DNA of 64,000 nt from Arcanobacterium_A hippocoleae_A (GTDB lineage Bacteria; Actinomycetota; Actinomycetes; Actinomycetales; Actinomycetaceae): the NCBI GenBank assembly GCA_040360365.1, contig CP136412.1. The stretch is one strand, 5' to 3'. This document shows, piece by piece, positions 8,644-16,841 of this stretch. The position numbers and the translations under genes were made by a program. The notes below the pieces were generated by a model that worked only from the letters and a program-made list of their open reading frames with translations, did no database searches and had not been told where the DNA came from. Position 1 is the stretch's first letter, and each line of letters begins with the position of its first letter.

Positions 8644-10279
8644 GTATATCAGGGAAATGTATAACTGATTCCCAGCAGTTCAGCCGACGCCTAGTGCAAG
8701 TGTGTAAGTATATCAGGGAAATGTATAACTGATTCCCAGCACCAAACGGGGGATAAAGACGCGCAGAATAAGTATATCAGGGAAATGTATAACTGATTCC
8801 CAGCGCGTAGCTACTACAGGTGTATTGGCGGCTTAAGTATATCAGGGAAATGTATAACTGATTCCCAGCCTGAGGCTTATCTATACGGCGCCGTGGGTAA
8901 GTATATCAGGGAAATGTATAACTGATTCCCAGCTCAGTATAAGTCTTATCAGGAAAAGGACTAAGTATATCAGGGAAATGTATAACTGATTCCCAGCACG
9001 ATGCCTGATGAGGTGCGCGAAAAGTTAAGTATATCAGGGAAATGTATAACTGATTCCCAGCTTATCCGACGTGACATAAACACTCACCTTTAAGTATATC
9101 AGGGAAATGTATAACTGATTCCCAGCAGACCGGCTCTATGTTTTCTCCACATCCTAAGTATATCAGGGAAATGTATAACTGATTCCCAGCGCGTAACATC
9201 CACATCCAGAAAACTGGCTAAGTATATCAGGGAAATGTATAACTGATTCCCAGCGGTGCGTGATGCTTTTGAGAAATATTTTTAAGTATATCAGGGAAAT
9301 GTATAACTGATTCCCAGCGCGTAACATCCACATCCAGAAAACTGGCTAAGTATATCAGGGAAATGTATAACTGATTCCCAGCGGTGCGTGATGCTTTTGA
9401 GAAATATTTTTAAGTATATCAGGGAAATGTATAACTGATTCCCAGCAACCAATCGAGCACTGGCACCTAGCCGATAAGTATATCAGGGAAATGTATAACT
9501 GATTCCCAGCGATTAACGTTTTAGACACACTGTGATATTAAGTATATCAGGGAAATGTATAACTGATTCCCAGCCTATACGAAACTCGCTAAAGACTATC
9601 CGGTAAGTATATCAGGGAAATGTATAACTGATTCCCAGCTGGTGCGGTAAGCAGCTGAATATTCTTGTAAGTATATCAGGGAAATGTATAACTGATTCCC
9701 AGCTGTGGGACACCGTGAAAAACAGTCTTTCTAAGTATATCAGGGAAATGTATAACTGATTCCCAGCTAAGTGCGAGCATTGTTTGAGCACACGTTAAGT
9801 ATATCAGGGAAATGTATAACTGATTCCCAGCTCAAGCGCATATCGTAGGTTGTGTTGTTTAAGTATATCAGGGAAATGTATAACTGATTCCCAGCTCTCA
9901 TAGACTGCCTAGGAAGGTTAGAGTAAGTATATCAGGGAAATGTATAACTGATTCCCAGCTCTCATAGACTGCCTAGGAAGGTTAGAGTAAGTATATCAGG
10001 GAAATGTATAACTGATTCCCAGCGACCACGGTCGGTGCGTAAAGCTGCGCATAAGTATATCAGGGAAATGTATAACTGATTCCCAGCTAAGGCTCATTCG
10101 GTTGAGGTGAATAAGTAAGTATATCAGGGAAATGTATAACTGATTCCCAGCCTGTTCAATACCAAGAATATTCGCTGGTTAAGTATATCAGGGAAATGTA
10201 TAACTGATTCCCAGCCCGCGTCGTGGGGTGGGTGGGATGGTTGTAAGTATATCAGGGAAATGTATAACTGATTCCCAGC
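8576..10279 (-). CRISPR. Type II-C CRISPR array, 27 repeats and 26 spacers
   Basis: Twenty-seven identical 36-bp repeats (plus strand begins TAAGTATATCAGGG and ends TGATTCCCAGC) alternate with 26 spacers of 28-29 bp. The crRNA sense is the minus strand, because there the repeat begins GCTGGGAATCAG, the part complementary to the tracrRNA anti-repeat. On that strand the repeat ends in TGATATACT, an extended -10 box. Repeats at both ends are intact, so the leader side cannot be told from decay. Duplicated spacers: 9191-9218 equals 9319-9346, 9255-9282 equals 9383-9410, and 9896-9923 equals 9960-9987. Spacer 9191-9218 matches the resident prophage at 30057-30084 with two mismatches. Confidence 0.98.
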
Positions 10280-10309
10280 CTTTCCCAAAAACCTAAGCGG
10301 CACTGAATT

Positions 10310-10318
10310 TGCTATGCT
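10310..10318 (+). promoter_or_regulatory. Extended -10 promoter of orn
   Basis: TGCTATGCT is an extended -10 box. Its expected start point coincides with the GTG of orn at 10325, pointing to a leaderless transcript. It sits only 30 bp beyond the last CRISPR repeat, so any leader for the array on this side must share this 45-bp gap. Confidence 0.45.
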
Positions 10319-10324
10319 GAATGG

Positions 10325-11008
10325 GTGAATAATTTCTCTGCACAGAATAATCCGATTGTCTGGATCGATTGTGAAATGACCGGTCTAAATCTTGAAGTTG
10401 ATGAGCTTTGCGAGATTGCCGTCGTTGTTACTGATTCGGAACTTAACCCTTTCGATACCGGACTTGACCTCGTTATTAAGCCAAGCGAAGCTGCCGCTGC
10501 GCAGATGAACTCATTTGTCCGGCAGATGCATACCAAAACTCATCTTATTGACGAATGGGATGATGGCTTTAGCGTAGAAGACGCCCAGAAACAAGTGCTT
10601 GAATACATACAACGCTTTGTTCCGGAAAGCGGTAAGGCACATCTTGGCGGAAATTCCGTCGGTACTGACAAGACTTTTCTGATGAAGCAGATGCCGGATC
10701 TGGTGGATTATCTCCACTATCGAATTATTGATGTTTCATCAATCAAAGAGCTTGCAAAGCGTTGGTATCCGCGCGTTTATTTCGCTGCTCCGGAAAAAAC
10801 AGGCGGACATCGTGCTCTCGGTGATATTTACGATTCTATTGATGAACTTCGTTATTACCGTGGTGTACTGATGCCGGCAGGAGAAGGGCCGAGTACTGAT
10901 GAAGCGAAAGCTATTGCCGACGATATTCTTGCTAATCTCACTAAAGCCCGTGCCGAAAAAGCGCATTCACAACTATCTTCGGCCTCGGATGACGAAGCTG
11001 CAGATTAG
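10325..11008 (+). CDS. orn: Oligoribonuclease
   Basis: Orn is a 3'-5' exoribonuclease of the DEDDh family that degrades 2-5 nt RNAs to mononucleotides and clears pGpG. The 227-residue protein opens with WIDCEMTGLNLEVDELCEIA, carrying the DxE of motif I. Further on it has GGNSVGTDKTFL (motif II region) and HRALGDIYDSIDELRYYR (motif III with the catalytic His and Asp). Family members have about 180-200 residues, and the extra C-terminal tail is acidic and variable. The start is a GTG without an upstream ribosome binding site, consistent with leaderless translation. It is a core gene, so the chromosome backbone resumes here after the CRISPR locus. Confidence 0.95.
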   Translation: MNNFSAQNNPIVWIDCEMTGLNLEVDELCEIAVVVTDSELNPFDTGLDLVIKPSEAAAAQMNSFVRQMHTKTHLIDEWDDGFSVEDAQKQVLEYIQRFVPESGKAHLGGNSVGTDKTFLMKQMPDLVDYLHYRIIDVSSIKELAKRWYPRVYFAAPEKTGGHRALGDIYDSIDELRYYRGVLMPAGEGPSTDEAKAIADDILANLTKARAEKAHSQLSSASDDEAAD

Positions 11009-11085
11009 ATAAATATATTTTTAGACAAATGTATTTTGAAATGGTCTAGATTTTTTCCGTTTGGGTGGATGGGAAAGTCTGGGTT

Positions 11086-12290
11086 ATGCCGAAGAAGTTT
11101 GATCAGGATGCTAGGGATTGGGTTGTCCGGTTAGTTTAGAATCGGATTCTTGCTGAAGGGATTTCGATTCAACGGGCGTGTATGGTTGTGTCTCCTATGC
11201 TTGGGGTTTCCTGGCACACAGCTCGTCAGTGGCTGAAAGAGGCTCGCAAGACGGGTCCGAATCGTGCGTGCTGAGGAATACGTGATTGCGGAGAACGCCC
11301 GGCTGCGCCGGGAGAACCAGGAGCTGCGTGAGACGAACGAGTTATTGAAAGCCGCTTCGGCTTTTTCGCCTCCGTTCTCGACCCGAAGCGTCGGAAATGA
11401 TCGCTTTTACCGACCACTATCGTGATCGTTTCACAATCGAGTTCATCTGCACGACGCTGAGCCGAGAGCGTGAGGGAGGGGTTTTCACCTCGCGTGGTTA
11501 GCAGGAGGCGAAGAGGCGTGCCCGTCGGCTCGCCAGGTACGGGACCGTGAGCTGGTCGAGATTGTTCGCGAGATACACGCTGAAAACTATGGGGTCTATG
11601 GGGTGCGGAAGATGTGGCACGCCCTGAAAAGTCGCGAGATTGTAATCGGGTGTGAGCAGACCAGACGAATTATGGCCCTCGCTGGTGTCAGGGGTAAACG
11701 TAAGTGGTAAGAACCCCGTCACGACAGGCAAAGGTAAGGACGTCGGTACTCGCCCGGATTTGGTTCAACGCGATTTTACCGCTACAACTCCGAACCGGTT
11801 GCGGGTCGCTGGCATTGCCTACGTACGGACTGCCAAGGGTTTCGTGTATGCGGCGTTTGCCACTGACGTGTTCTCGCGTCGTATTGCTGTCTGGCCTCTC
11901 TCGGATTCCATGAAAACTGGGCCCTTACCGTTACAGACGTTGAAGCGAGCGATCTGGAACACTCGCTTCAACAACGGGCCTGGTTCATCATAGTGACCAC
12001 AGGTCTCAATACGTGTCTTTGACCTATCATCAGTATTTGGTTGATGCTGGGATCGCTGAATCCACGGGAAGCGTGGGTGACAGCTACGATAATGCTTTGG
12101 CAGAGAATGTGAATTGCTCGTACAAGAACGAGGTCATCCGCACCCGTGCCTGGGCTGATGTTCTCGAAGTAGAAATCGCTACCTTCGAATGAGTGAATTG
12201 TTGGAACATCAAGTACCTCAATGAGGCTCTGGGTTACCGCACGCCAGAAGAAGTAGAAATCGAGTATTGGCAGCAACACCAGCTGTCAAT
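11086..12290 (+). mobile_element. Degenerate IS3-family insertion sequence
   Basis: The left part encodes an IS3 OrfA-like protein starting MPKKFDQDARDWVVRLV. It has an in-frame TAG soon after and then a helix-turn-helix segment (GVSWHTARQWLKEARK). Next comes a leucine-zipper segment (ENARLRRENQELRETNELL), then an OrfB/DDE integrase core in several frames: RLRVAGIAYVRTAKGFVYAAFATDVFSRR, then GDSYDNALAENVN, and ALGYRTPEEVEIEYWQQ. Stops and shifts break it at several points, so no active transposase can be made. Clear terminal inverted repeats are not visible. The ends given are those of the recognisable coding remnant. Confidence 0.85.
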
Positions 12291-12309
12291 AATAAGAAGA
12301 AGCAGGGTA

Positions 12310-12561
12310 AACACCTAGGAAGAAAACCCGGAGCATTTCGATGGATGTGCTTTCCGAAGCTGCGGTCAAATTCCTCGAAGAACTCTGCCGCGATCTCTGC
12401 AAGAACAGCGGGAGAGACTGACTTCTCCATCGTCCCGATTTGGATAAGCGATTCTTCCGGACAGGTATTCTTGTCTTCCCAGAGATCTTTCGTTGATTGG
12501 CCGCAGCTAGTGTGTCCGGTTTTATGGTTTCGCTCATGCTGTGCTTTGCAGAAATCGTCAT
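12310..12561 (-). pseudogene. Broken hypothetical gene beside the IS remnant
   Basis: On the minus strand a frame starts MTISAKHSMSETIKPDTLAA. After an A-run it must shift by one base to continue as a plausible acidic, helical segment (SPAVLAEIAAEFFEEFDRSF). It then runs into the IS remnant and is lost. I do not recognise it. The region resembles debris of a mobilisable element, but that is only an impression. Confidence 0.3.
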
Positions 12562-12752
12562 ATTAACTCCGCCAAGGGGAACCGCGTTCCCCTTGACCCC
12601 TTGCTCCGGCATTCTTGAATCTCCCGTTTGCCCGACGGCTTTTTCAGTTCTTCCGGTTTTGCGGAACCGTTCGCAGGACGTTCCCACCAAAATAGCCGCT
12701 GATCGTTTCGCTGCCATCCGCAAATGAGCGGCGAGCGAAGTCTCAACGGCTT

Positions 12753-12800
12753 CCTCATCTGACTCAGCCAGGGCGGCAGCCTAAGCTGAGTCAGATGAGG
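12753..12800. repeat. 16-bp perfect inverted repeat
   Basis: CCTCATCTGACTCAGC (12753-12768) and GCTGAGTCAGATGAGG (12785-12800) form a perfect 16-bp stem around a 16-nt loop, followed by TTTT on the plus strand. It could act as a weak terminator or mark the end of a mobile element. Confidence 0.6.
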
Positions 12801-12839
12801 TTTTCACGGATCGCTGCGCGACCGATCCTGTTTGATGGG

Positions 12840-12878
12840 CAAAACAAAAGCCCTCAATTTTTTACGGTTGAGAGCCTT
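12840..12878 (-). terminator. Intrinsic terminator of the minus-strand gene group
   Basis: Read on the minus strand, an 11-bp stem with two G-U pairs (12868-12878 with 12847-12857) is followed by TTTTGTTTT. It suits termination of the small membrane-protein genes to its right. Confidence 0.55.
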
Positions 12879-12898
12879 TGGTTTGCTCACTATTGCAC

Positions 12899-12988
12899 TT
12901 ATGGCAGAAGAGATCCCATACCTGCCATACATAGAAGAAACAGTATCACCATTCCGATAAATCGCCGTATCATAATTCCCCTACCCAT
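12899..12988 (-). CDS. Very short hydrophobic ORF
   Basis: A 29-codon frame from ATG 12988 (or 24 codons from ATG 12973) encodes a basic start followed by one hydrophobic helix (GMVILFLLCMAGMGSLL). It lies between the two-helix membrane protein and the terminator on the same strand. It may be the displaced C-terminal part of that protein after a frameshift. Function unknown. Confidence 0.25.
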   Translation of the reverse strand: MGRGIMIRRFIGMVILFLLCMAGMGSLLP

Positions 12989-13056
12989 CGCATTCTTATT
13001 AAACAATGCGGCAAAGAAATTACCGATACATTTGAACGGTGAGGCCAAGTCGCTTC

Positions 13057-13332
13057 CTAAGCATCGAAAAAAGATGTAACAGGTGATTGCGCCTGATGAA
13101 CCGCGGCGAACTGGCCGTTTTTCCTGATGTGCGCTACCGAAATCAGTACAAGAATCAGATATAAGATTGGCGAAACAAGGAAAAAGATGCTGAAGATACC
13201 AGCCATACTATTGTGCGCCATTGCTAAATCAAGCATGGTTTTGCCGCCAATTCCAAATAAGAACAAGCTTAACAAAAGAGAAACAAACCCGCCAAGGAAA
13301 AATCTTCGAAGTACTGACAATACTCTGGTCAT
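13057..13332 (-). CDS. Small two-helix membrane protein
   Basis: The ATG at 13332 is preferred over that at 13359 because AGGGGGGGAA lies just upstream. The protein of about 91 residues has two hydrophobic segments (about 14-30 and 45-67), separated by a short loop, and a polar C-terminus. It follows closely behind the gene at 13363 and is probably co-transcribed with it. I do not recognise a family. The stop lies in a T-run region and may reflect a frame slip, because another frame stays open for about 50 codons. Confidence 0.5.
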   Translation of the reverse strand: MTRVLSVLRRFFLGGFVSLLLSLFLFGIGGKTMLDLAMAHNSMAGIFSIFFLVSPILYLILVLISVAHIRKNGQFAAVHQAQSPVTSFFDA

Positions 13333-13362
13333 ACTTCCCCCCCTATAGATGTTATCCAAAAA

Positions 13363-13724
13363 TCACTCGCCGTAAGCGATGATAGTTTTCAAGAAATCAA
13401 CTGAAACAAAATAAGGATTGTTTTTATCTCCGACCTTCTCAATAAGAATAGCATCGTCGGCAGACTCAAGAACACGAATCTTATCACCTGTTTTAAAAAC
13501 AAGACCTTGTTCGTCCGTTCCATCGTTTACAACTGTATATCCCTTAATCTTAGCCTTATTGTCGGCTCTGACCTTTTTGACTTTCTTGTAAATGATTTTT
13601 CCGCCGGCTTCGACTGCACGTAATATTACATAGCCTCCACCAGCAATTGCTGGAACCAACTTGCCCGGGCCGCCAACCTTTTTGCAAATGTTGTTAGAAG
13701 CTGATATCCCCCAAGATTACTCAT
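13363..13724 (-). CDS. Hypothetical protein, frame broken near its start
   Basis: The likely start is ATG 13724 (MSNLGGYQLLTTFAKK), with TAGGATGC just upstream. A five-base T-run on the plus strand (13679-13683) is one base short and breaks the frame. Beyond it the protein continues as GGPGKLVPAIAGGGYVILR, then a lysine-rich part, then a small beta-rich domain with GLVFKTGDKIRVLESADDAILIEK. The C-terminal part resembles an SH3-like or NfeD-like beta barrel, which is inference. It appears to be in a three-gene group with a zinc-ribbon pseudogene upstream and a membrane protein downstream. The break may be a sequencing indel. Confidence 0.5.
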
Positions 13725-13732
13725 AATGCATC

Positions 13733-14019
13733 CTACAGTTCCTCTTCGGTATGCCCAAACATATAGTCCTCATCCTTGCTGTTAGATGCCCAAATCAAAG
13801 CAGCATCATATACGCTGATTGATTCACTTTCATCAGAATCATCGTCATCATCATCGAGTCCGGCATGACAATCGTTGCACCACTAATCACTGTAACTGTA
13901 GCGTTTGGTCATAGGTTGTCCACAGCGAGGACAAGTCATGGAATCACTTCCATCCCATGCGTACTTTTCGTCCCAGCTTAATTCTTTCTCTTTCTTTTTC
14001 TAAATCCAAACAATCCCAT
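13733..14019 (-). pseudogene. Zinc-ribbon protein with a frameshift and an internal stop
   Basis: From ATG 14019 the frame reads MGLFGFRKRKRK and stops. One base away the sequence continues ELSWDEKYAWDGSDSM, then CPRCGQPM, an in-frame TAG after SYSD, then WCNDCHAG, an acidic run of six Asp and a conserved-looking end (SKDEDYMFGHTEEEL). The two CxxC knuckles show a zinc ribbon. The TAG sits between the knuckles and is not a homopolymer slip, so this copy is probably dead. Confidence 0.55.
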
Positions 14020-14120
14020 CTCGTACTTCCGCTCAGTCTCCCGAATTAAACTCTACCAGTTTCTTCCAATCAATACTTCCATCTTCCTTACAGAAGTCAT
14101 TGGAAAACTACCTGACCAGT

Positions 14121-14381
14121 CTATTGAACGCTTTGTGTAGCTTTCTTTGTCAGAGCAACATACTGCTCGGGAAGGGTGCCCATGAAGCTGATGATTTTGA
14201 TATAGAAGTTTCCATCACCTGTTAGCTCTGTCGGTTGCAGTGAAATCAGTTCCTGCCAAAATATGTATGGGGTTTCGCCGGCATGTTGAATGAATTTGAC
14301 ACTATTTTCCATGATTTCGACGGTAATGGATGGTTGCTGAAGCGGCGCAGTGGTGAGCGGCGCAGTGACGCAGGAGCACAA
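14121..14381 (-). CDS. Hypothetical protein (weak)
   Basis: An 86-codon frame; the central part (ENSVKFIQHAGETPYIFWQEL and GDGNFYIKIISFMGTLPEQYVAL) looks like real protein sequence. The first residues are unconvincing, and a start at an internal ATG is possible. It lies upstream of the zinc-ribbon pseudogene on the same strand. Between them, another frame (DGSIDWKKLVEFNSGD) may be its displaced end. No family recognised. Confidence 0.3.
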   Translation of the reverse strand: MCSCVTAPLTTAPLQQPSITVEIMENSVKFIQHAGETPYIFWQELISLQPTELTGDGNFYIKIISFMGTLPEQYVALTKKATQSVQ

Positions 14382-14791
14382 TAGCGAATCAGAAAACCTG
14401 TTTTGATTCTTCAGAAGTATCTACCTGCTTCGCAAATCAAGAAACATCCGCCGGTTTTGCGGACTGAGAAACACGTGCCTGCCTGCCGCGCTCGGCTAAA
14501 CCTAGCCAATCAAATCCTGAGCAGATATTGAATACAACCGGGATGAAACCAGAACGAAATCATGCCGAGTAAAATATTCTTCACAAAACAATGGTTGCCG
14601 CATACTCGCCGTGTACTAGCTGTGCATCCGCCGCATACTTGCTGTCCCGTCAGTCCCGCGCAAACAAACGAAGATGCGGAGAAATGTGTAAGTGTAAAAG
14701 AATCGCAACCAGAAAATGGCCGCGATTCTTTCAGGTATTAAGGATTATCTGACAATGATGAATATTGTAAACAAGTCATTGCAAAAATGGG
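14382..14791. other. Gene-free stretch with one hairpin
   Basis: No convincing gene. A perfect 10-bp stem (AAAGAATCGC, 14697-14706; GCGATTCTTT, 14722-14731) with a 15-nt loop could be a weak terminator facing either way. The rest looks like decayed spacer next to tRNA-His. Confidence 0.4.
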
Positions 14792-14865
14792 GGTGGCTAA
14801 CGGGACTTGAACCCGCGACCCCCTGGACCACAACCAGGTGCTCTGCCAACTGAGCTATAGCCACC
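14792..14865 (-). tRNA. tRNA-His (GTG)
   Basis: On the minus strand the cloverleaf is complete. The acceptor stem GTGGCTA pairs with TAGCCAC, the anticodon loop TTGTGGT carries GTG, and the T-arm is GGGTTCAAGTCCC. The extra G at -1 opposite C73 is the hallmark of tRNA-His. A CC follows, but the complete CCA is not encoded. Confidence 0.97.
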
Positions 14866-14965
14866 ACGTTTGCTGCAGAAATTCTCTCCAGCAACGAATA
14901 GAAACTATATCAAATGCGATGCCGTCCCGCCTAATTAGCAAGACGGGAGGTACGGGTGAAAGTCG

Positions 14966-15895
14966 TCACCAAAAGACGCGGGTTTGAATCGCGTCAGCAA
15001 AACGGTTCAAATGTTCTTCGTTAGCAGAAAGGTATAGCGAAGAGTCGATGAGTGATATTTCCATTACGTAGAAATCTGACTCTGAATCTGTGTCCCCGCG
15101 AACAATGTCAACTCGATTGAAGAGGAGCAGTTCATCGTGTCCGGAAATTTCTTTGATGTAAGAGTGAAGTGCGGAACGGATCTTTTCACCCCAGCGCCAT
15201 GTTTCCTCGGAAGCATTTCCGATATGTGTAATTTCATCAACCACATTTGTCTCTTCAACAGTGCGGAAGCGCGGGTGGAGCATTGGCTCTTTTTCAACCT
15301 GATAGGAAGCTAAACCGTTAAGGTAAATTAAGGAAGTTTCACCTTGGCGGTCGATTACGTCGAGATAACGCTGAATCATTACTGTGCGGCCGTGGCGGAG
15401 CTCGTGCATTGCGTGGTTAATCGCTTCGCCGCGGGAACGCGGATCGGTTGCCGTGTATCGGCCTGTTCCGCGTCCGCCAGACGAAATTGCTGGTTTTACT
15501 ACGAAGTCGCCAGAGGCTGGGAAACGTGAGTGAATTTGTTGCTTTGAAAGATTCTGTTCGGGTTCGAGCCAAAGTGTGGGGATGGTTGGTAGGCCGTGTT
15601 TTTGCAGTGCTTGCAGGTAGTGCTTGTCGGTATTCCACGCCATTGTGTCGGCAGAGTTGAGGATGCGCGGTACGGAACGTGCCCACTGTACAAACTTGTT
15701 TCGGTCGCGGGCGTAATCGCGCACAGAGCGAACCACTACCGTGCCCGCATCGTTCCAATTTACCGACGGGTCGTCCCATATGGCAATGCGTGGTTCGATG
15801 CCGCGTTCACGCAGCGCGTCTGGGAGATTTTCCTCATCCTTGTCGAGGTTAGGGAACTGTGAACTTGTTGCGAGAGTAACGATTGGAGTGGTCAC
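14966..15895 (-). CDS. ATP-grasp domain protein
   Basis: GTG 15895 (VTTPIVTLATSSQFPN) is preferred; an ATG 14 codons upstream at 15937 also keeps the frame. The 309-residue protein shows a pre-ATP-grasp N-terminal domain. The ATP-grasp fold follows with the lysine segment GDFVVKPAISSGGRGTGRY (about residues 130-150), the ERYL-like IQRYLDVI, and the C-terminal metal-binding acidic patch DVYVMEIS-like (DFYVMEISLIDSSLYL). Such enzymes couple ATP to the joining of a carboxylate and an amine. The closest relatives I recall are RimK-like and DcsG-like proteins, but the substrate cannot be read. It is a single gene between two tRNA genes. Confidence 0.75.
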   Translation of the reverse strand: MTTPIVTLATSSQFPNLDKDEENLPDALRERGIEPRIAIWDDPSVNWNDAGTVVVRSVRDYARDRNKFVQWARSVPRILNSADTMAWNTDKHYLQALQKHGLPTIPTLWLEPEQNLSKQQIHSRFPASGDFVVKPAISSGGRGTGRYTATDPRSRGEAINHAMHELRHGRTVMIQRYLDVIDRQGETSLIYLNGLASYQVEKEPMLHPRFRTVEETNVVDEITHIGNASEETWRWGEKIRSALHSYIKEISGHDELLLFNRVDIVRGDTDSESDFYVMEISLIDSSLYLSANEEHLNRFADAIQTRVFW

Positions 15896-16333
15896 GTTGC
15901 CTATGCACCTACCTGTTTTATGTTCATGGCATCTCAATATTTGAATTAAGATCCTGTCGATTGAAAGCTGACTTAATGCCTTGTGAAAAGGTAATTTGAT
16001 TTTATTCTACAGTGCTTATTTTTGTGTTTATGCGATTAACGCACGTTAATATTTTCCAGATTTTTGAATATGTGCAATTTTTTTGGTTTTACGTGATGAC
16101 TTTTGGTTTAACGTAAAGGTGTTAGTGTATTTCTCGTTTCTCGTTTCTCGTGCAATAGTGTCTTGTTTGGTTTTACTTTCGCACGGCTGCTTTGGCGGTT
16201 TTCTGTATCTGCTCGTCTGGATGATTGCTGAATTGTATCCCACAACAAGTATCTACGTGTTTGAAATCACGTTTCATTTTGGGTTGGGAATTTGCGAAAG
16301 TTTGTTCTGTTTATTAAAGTATCTTTTTGTTGC
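15896..16333. other. AT-rich intergenic region before tRNA-Lys
   Basis: This 438-bp host region has no convincing gene. It contains three tandem copies of TTTCTCG near 16133-16153 and several ACGTTAA/TTAACGT words (about 16031-16113), similar to words in the prophage switch region. The promoter of tRNA-Lys must lie at its right end. Confidence 0.35.
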
Positions 16334-16406
16334 GCACCGCTAGCTCAACTGGCAGAGCATCTGACTCTTAATCAGAGGGTTCTGGGTTCGAGTCCCAGGC
16401 GGTGTA
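16334..16406 (+). tRNA. tRNA-Lys (CTT), prophage integration target
   Basis: The acceptor stem GCACCGC pairs with GCGGTGT (one G-U pair). The anticodon loop ACTCTTAAT carries CTT, and the T-arm is GGGTTCGAGTCCC. Its 3' half from 16373 is repeated exactly at 33089, marking it as the attachment site. Integration leaves this copy intact. Confidence 0.97.
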
Positions 16407-16710
16407 CAGAATCGGGAACGGCACTCGGCTTCGGCTGGGTGCCGTTCCTTGTATCTGGATTGTAATTTGACGGCACGCTTAGTTGCCAAGGTTCAATTCC
16501 AAATACGTCTGCAATCCTGCCAATATCTTCGATAGGCCATGACCTCCGACCATTCCAGCGTAACGATATTGTTGCTGGTTTGAGACCTAGTTTTCTTGCA
16601 ATGTCGCTCTGATTCATCGAACGACGCGCAGCCTCTACGCGAATGTTTTCAGCGACAATTTGCGCGTATTCGTAACCGCTGTCGAATAATTCTTTAATTG
16701 CTAAATTCAT
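16372..16710 (-). CDS. Phage repressor, XRE-type HTH; C-terminus set by attL
   Basis: The 112-residue protein has a helix-turn-helix at about residues 33-57 (NQSDIARKLGLKPATISLRW). It sits where the immunity repressor is expected, divergent from a Cro-like gene. Residues 90-112 are encoded inside the attL core, antisense to tRNA-Lys. The stop TGA (16374-16372) uses two core bases and one host base. In the excised form the host T is replaced by C, the codon becomes TGG, and the frame runs 29 codons further to 33001. The -10-like TATTAT at 16718-16723 places the start of transcription at the ATG, so the mRNA is probably leaderless. Confidence 0.85.
   Translation of the reverse strand: MNLAIKELFDSGYEYAQIVAENIRVEAARRSMNQSDIARKLGLKPATISLRWNGRRSWPIEDIGRIADVFGIEPWQLSVPSNYNPDTRNGTQPKPSAVPDSVHRLGLEPRTL
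16373..16441. repeat. attL core of the prophage
   Basis: These 69 bp are identical to 33089-33157 and cover the 3' part of tRNA-Lys and the left arm and loop of its downstream hairpin. Past 16441 the two copies stay similar but have differences (C/T at the next base), so the direct repeat ends there. The last 23 codons and most of the stop codon of the prophage repressor lie inside this core on the minus strand. Confidence 0.95.
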
Positions 16711-16841
16711 GTTTTCTATAATAGCAGATTTTTACGTAACGTGAAAAAGATTTACTACATATTTTCATTTTCATTAAATTGCAACACGCCGACGTGTGTA
16801 AATAGTAGAATATTTTAACGAAACGTAACAAAATTCAATGT
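16711..16841. promoter_or_regulatory. Lysogeny switch region with candidate operators
   Basis: This divergent 131-bp region holds a leftward -10 (TATTAT on the minus strand, 16718-16723) for the repressor and a rightward -10 (TAGAAT, 16806-16811) for the Cro-like gene. Candidate operators are ACACG/CGTGT (arms 16784-16788 and 16793-16797) and two related words, ACGTAACGT near 16734 and ACGAAACGTAAC near 16819, each close to one promoter. Confidence 0.5.

Noticed and set aside
12250..12345. Right terminal inverted repeat of the IS3 remnant
   Set aside because: The sequence after the DDE end shows only weak similarity to the left flank, so no true terminal repeat could be set.
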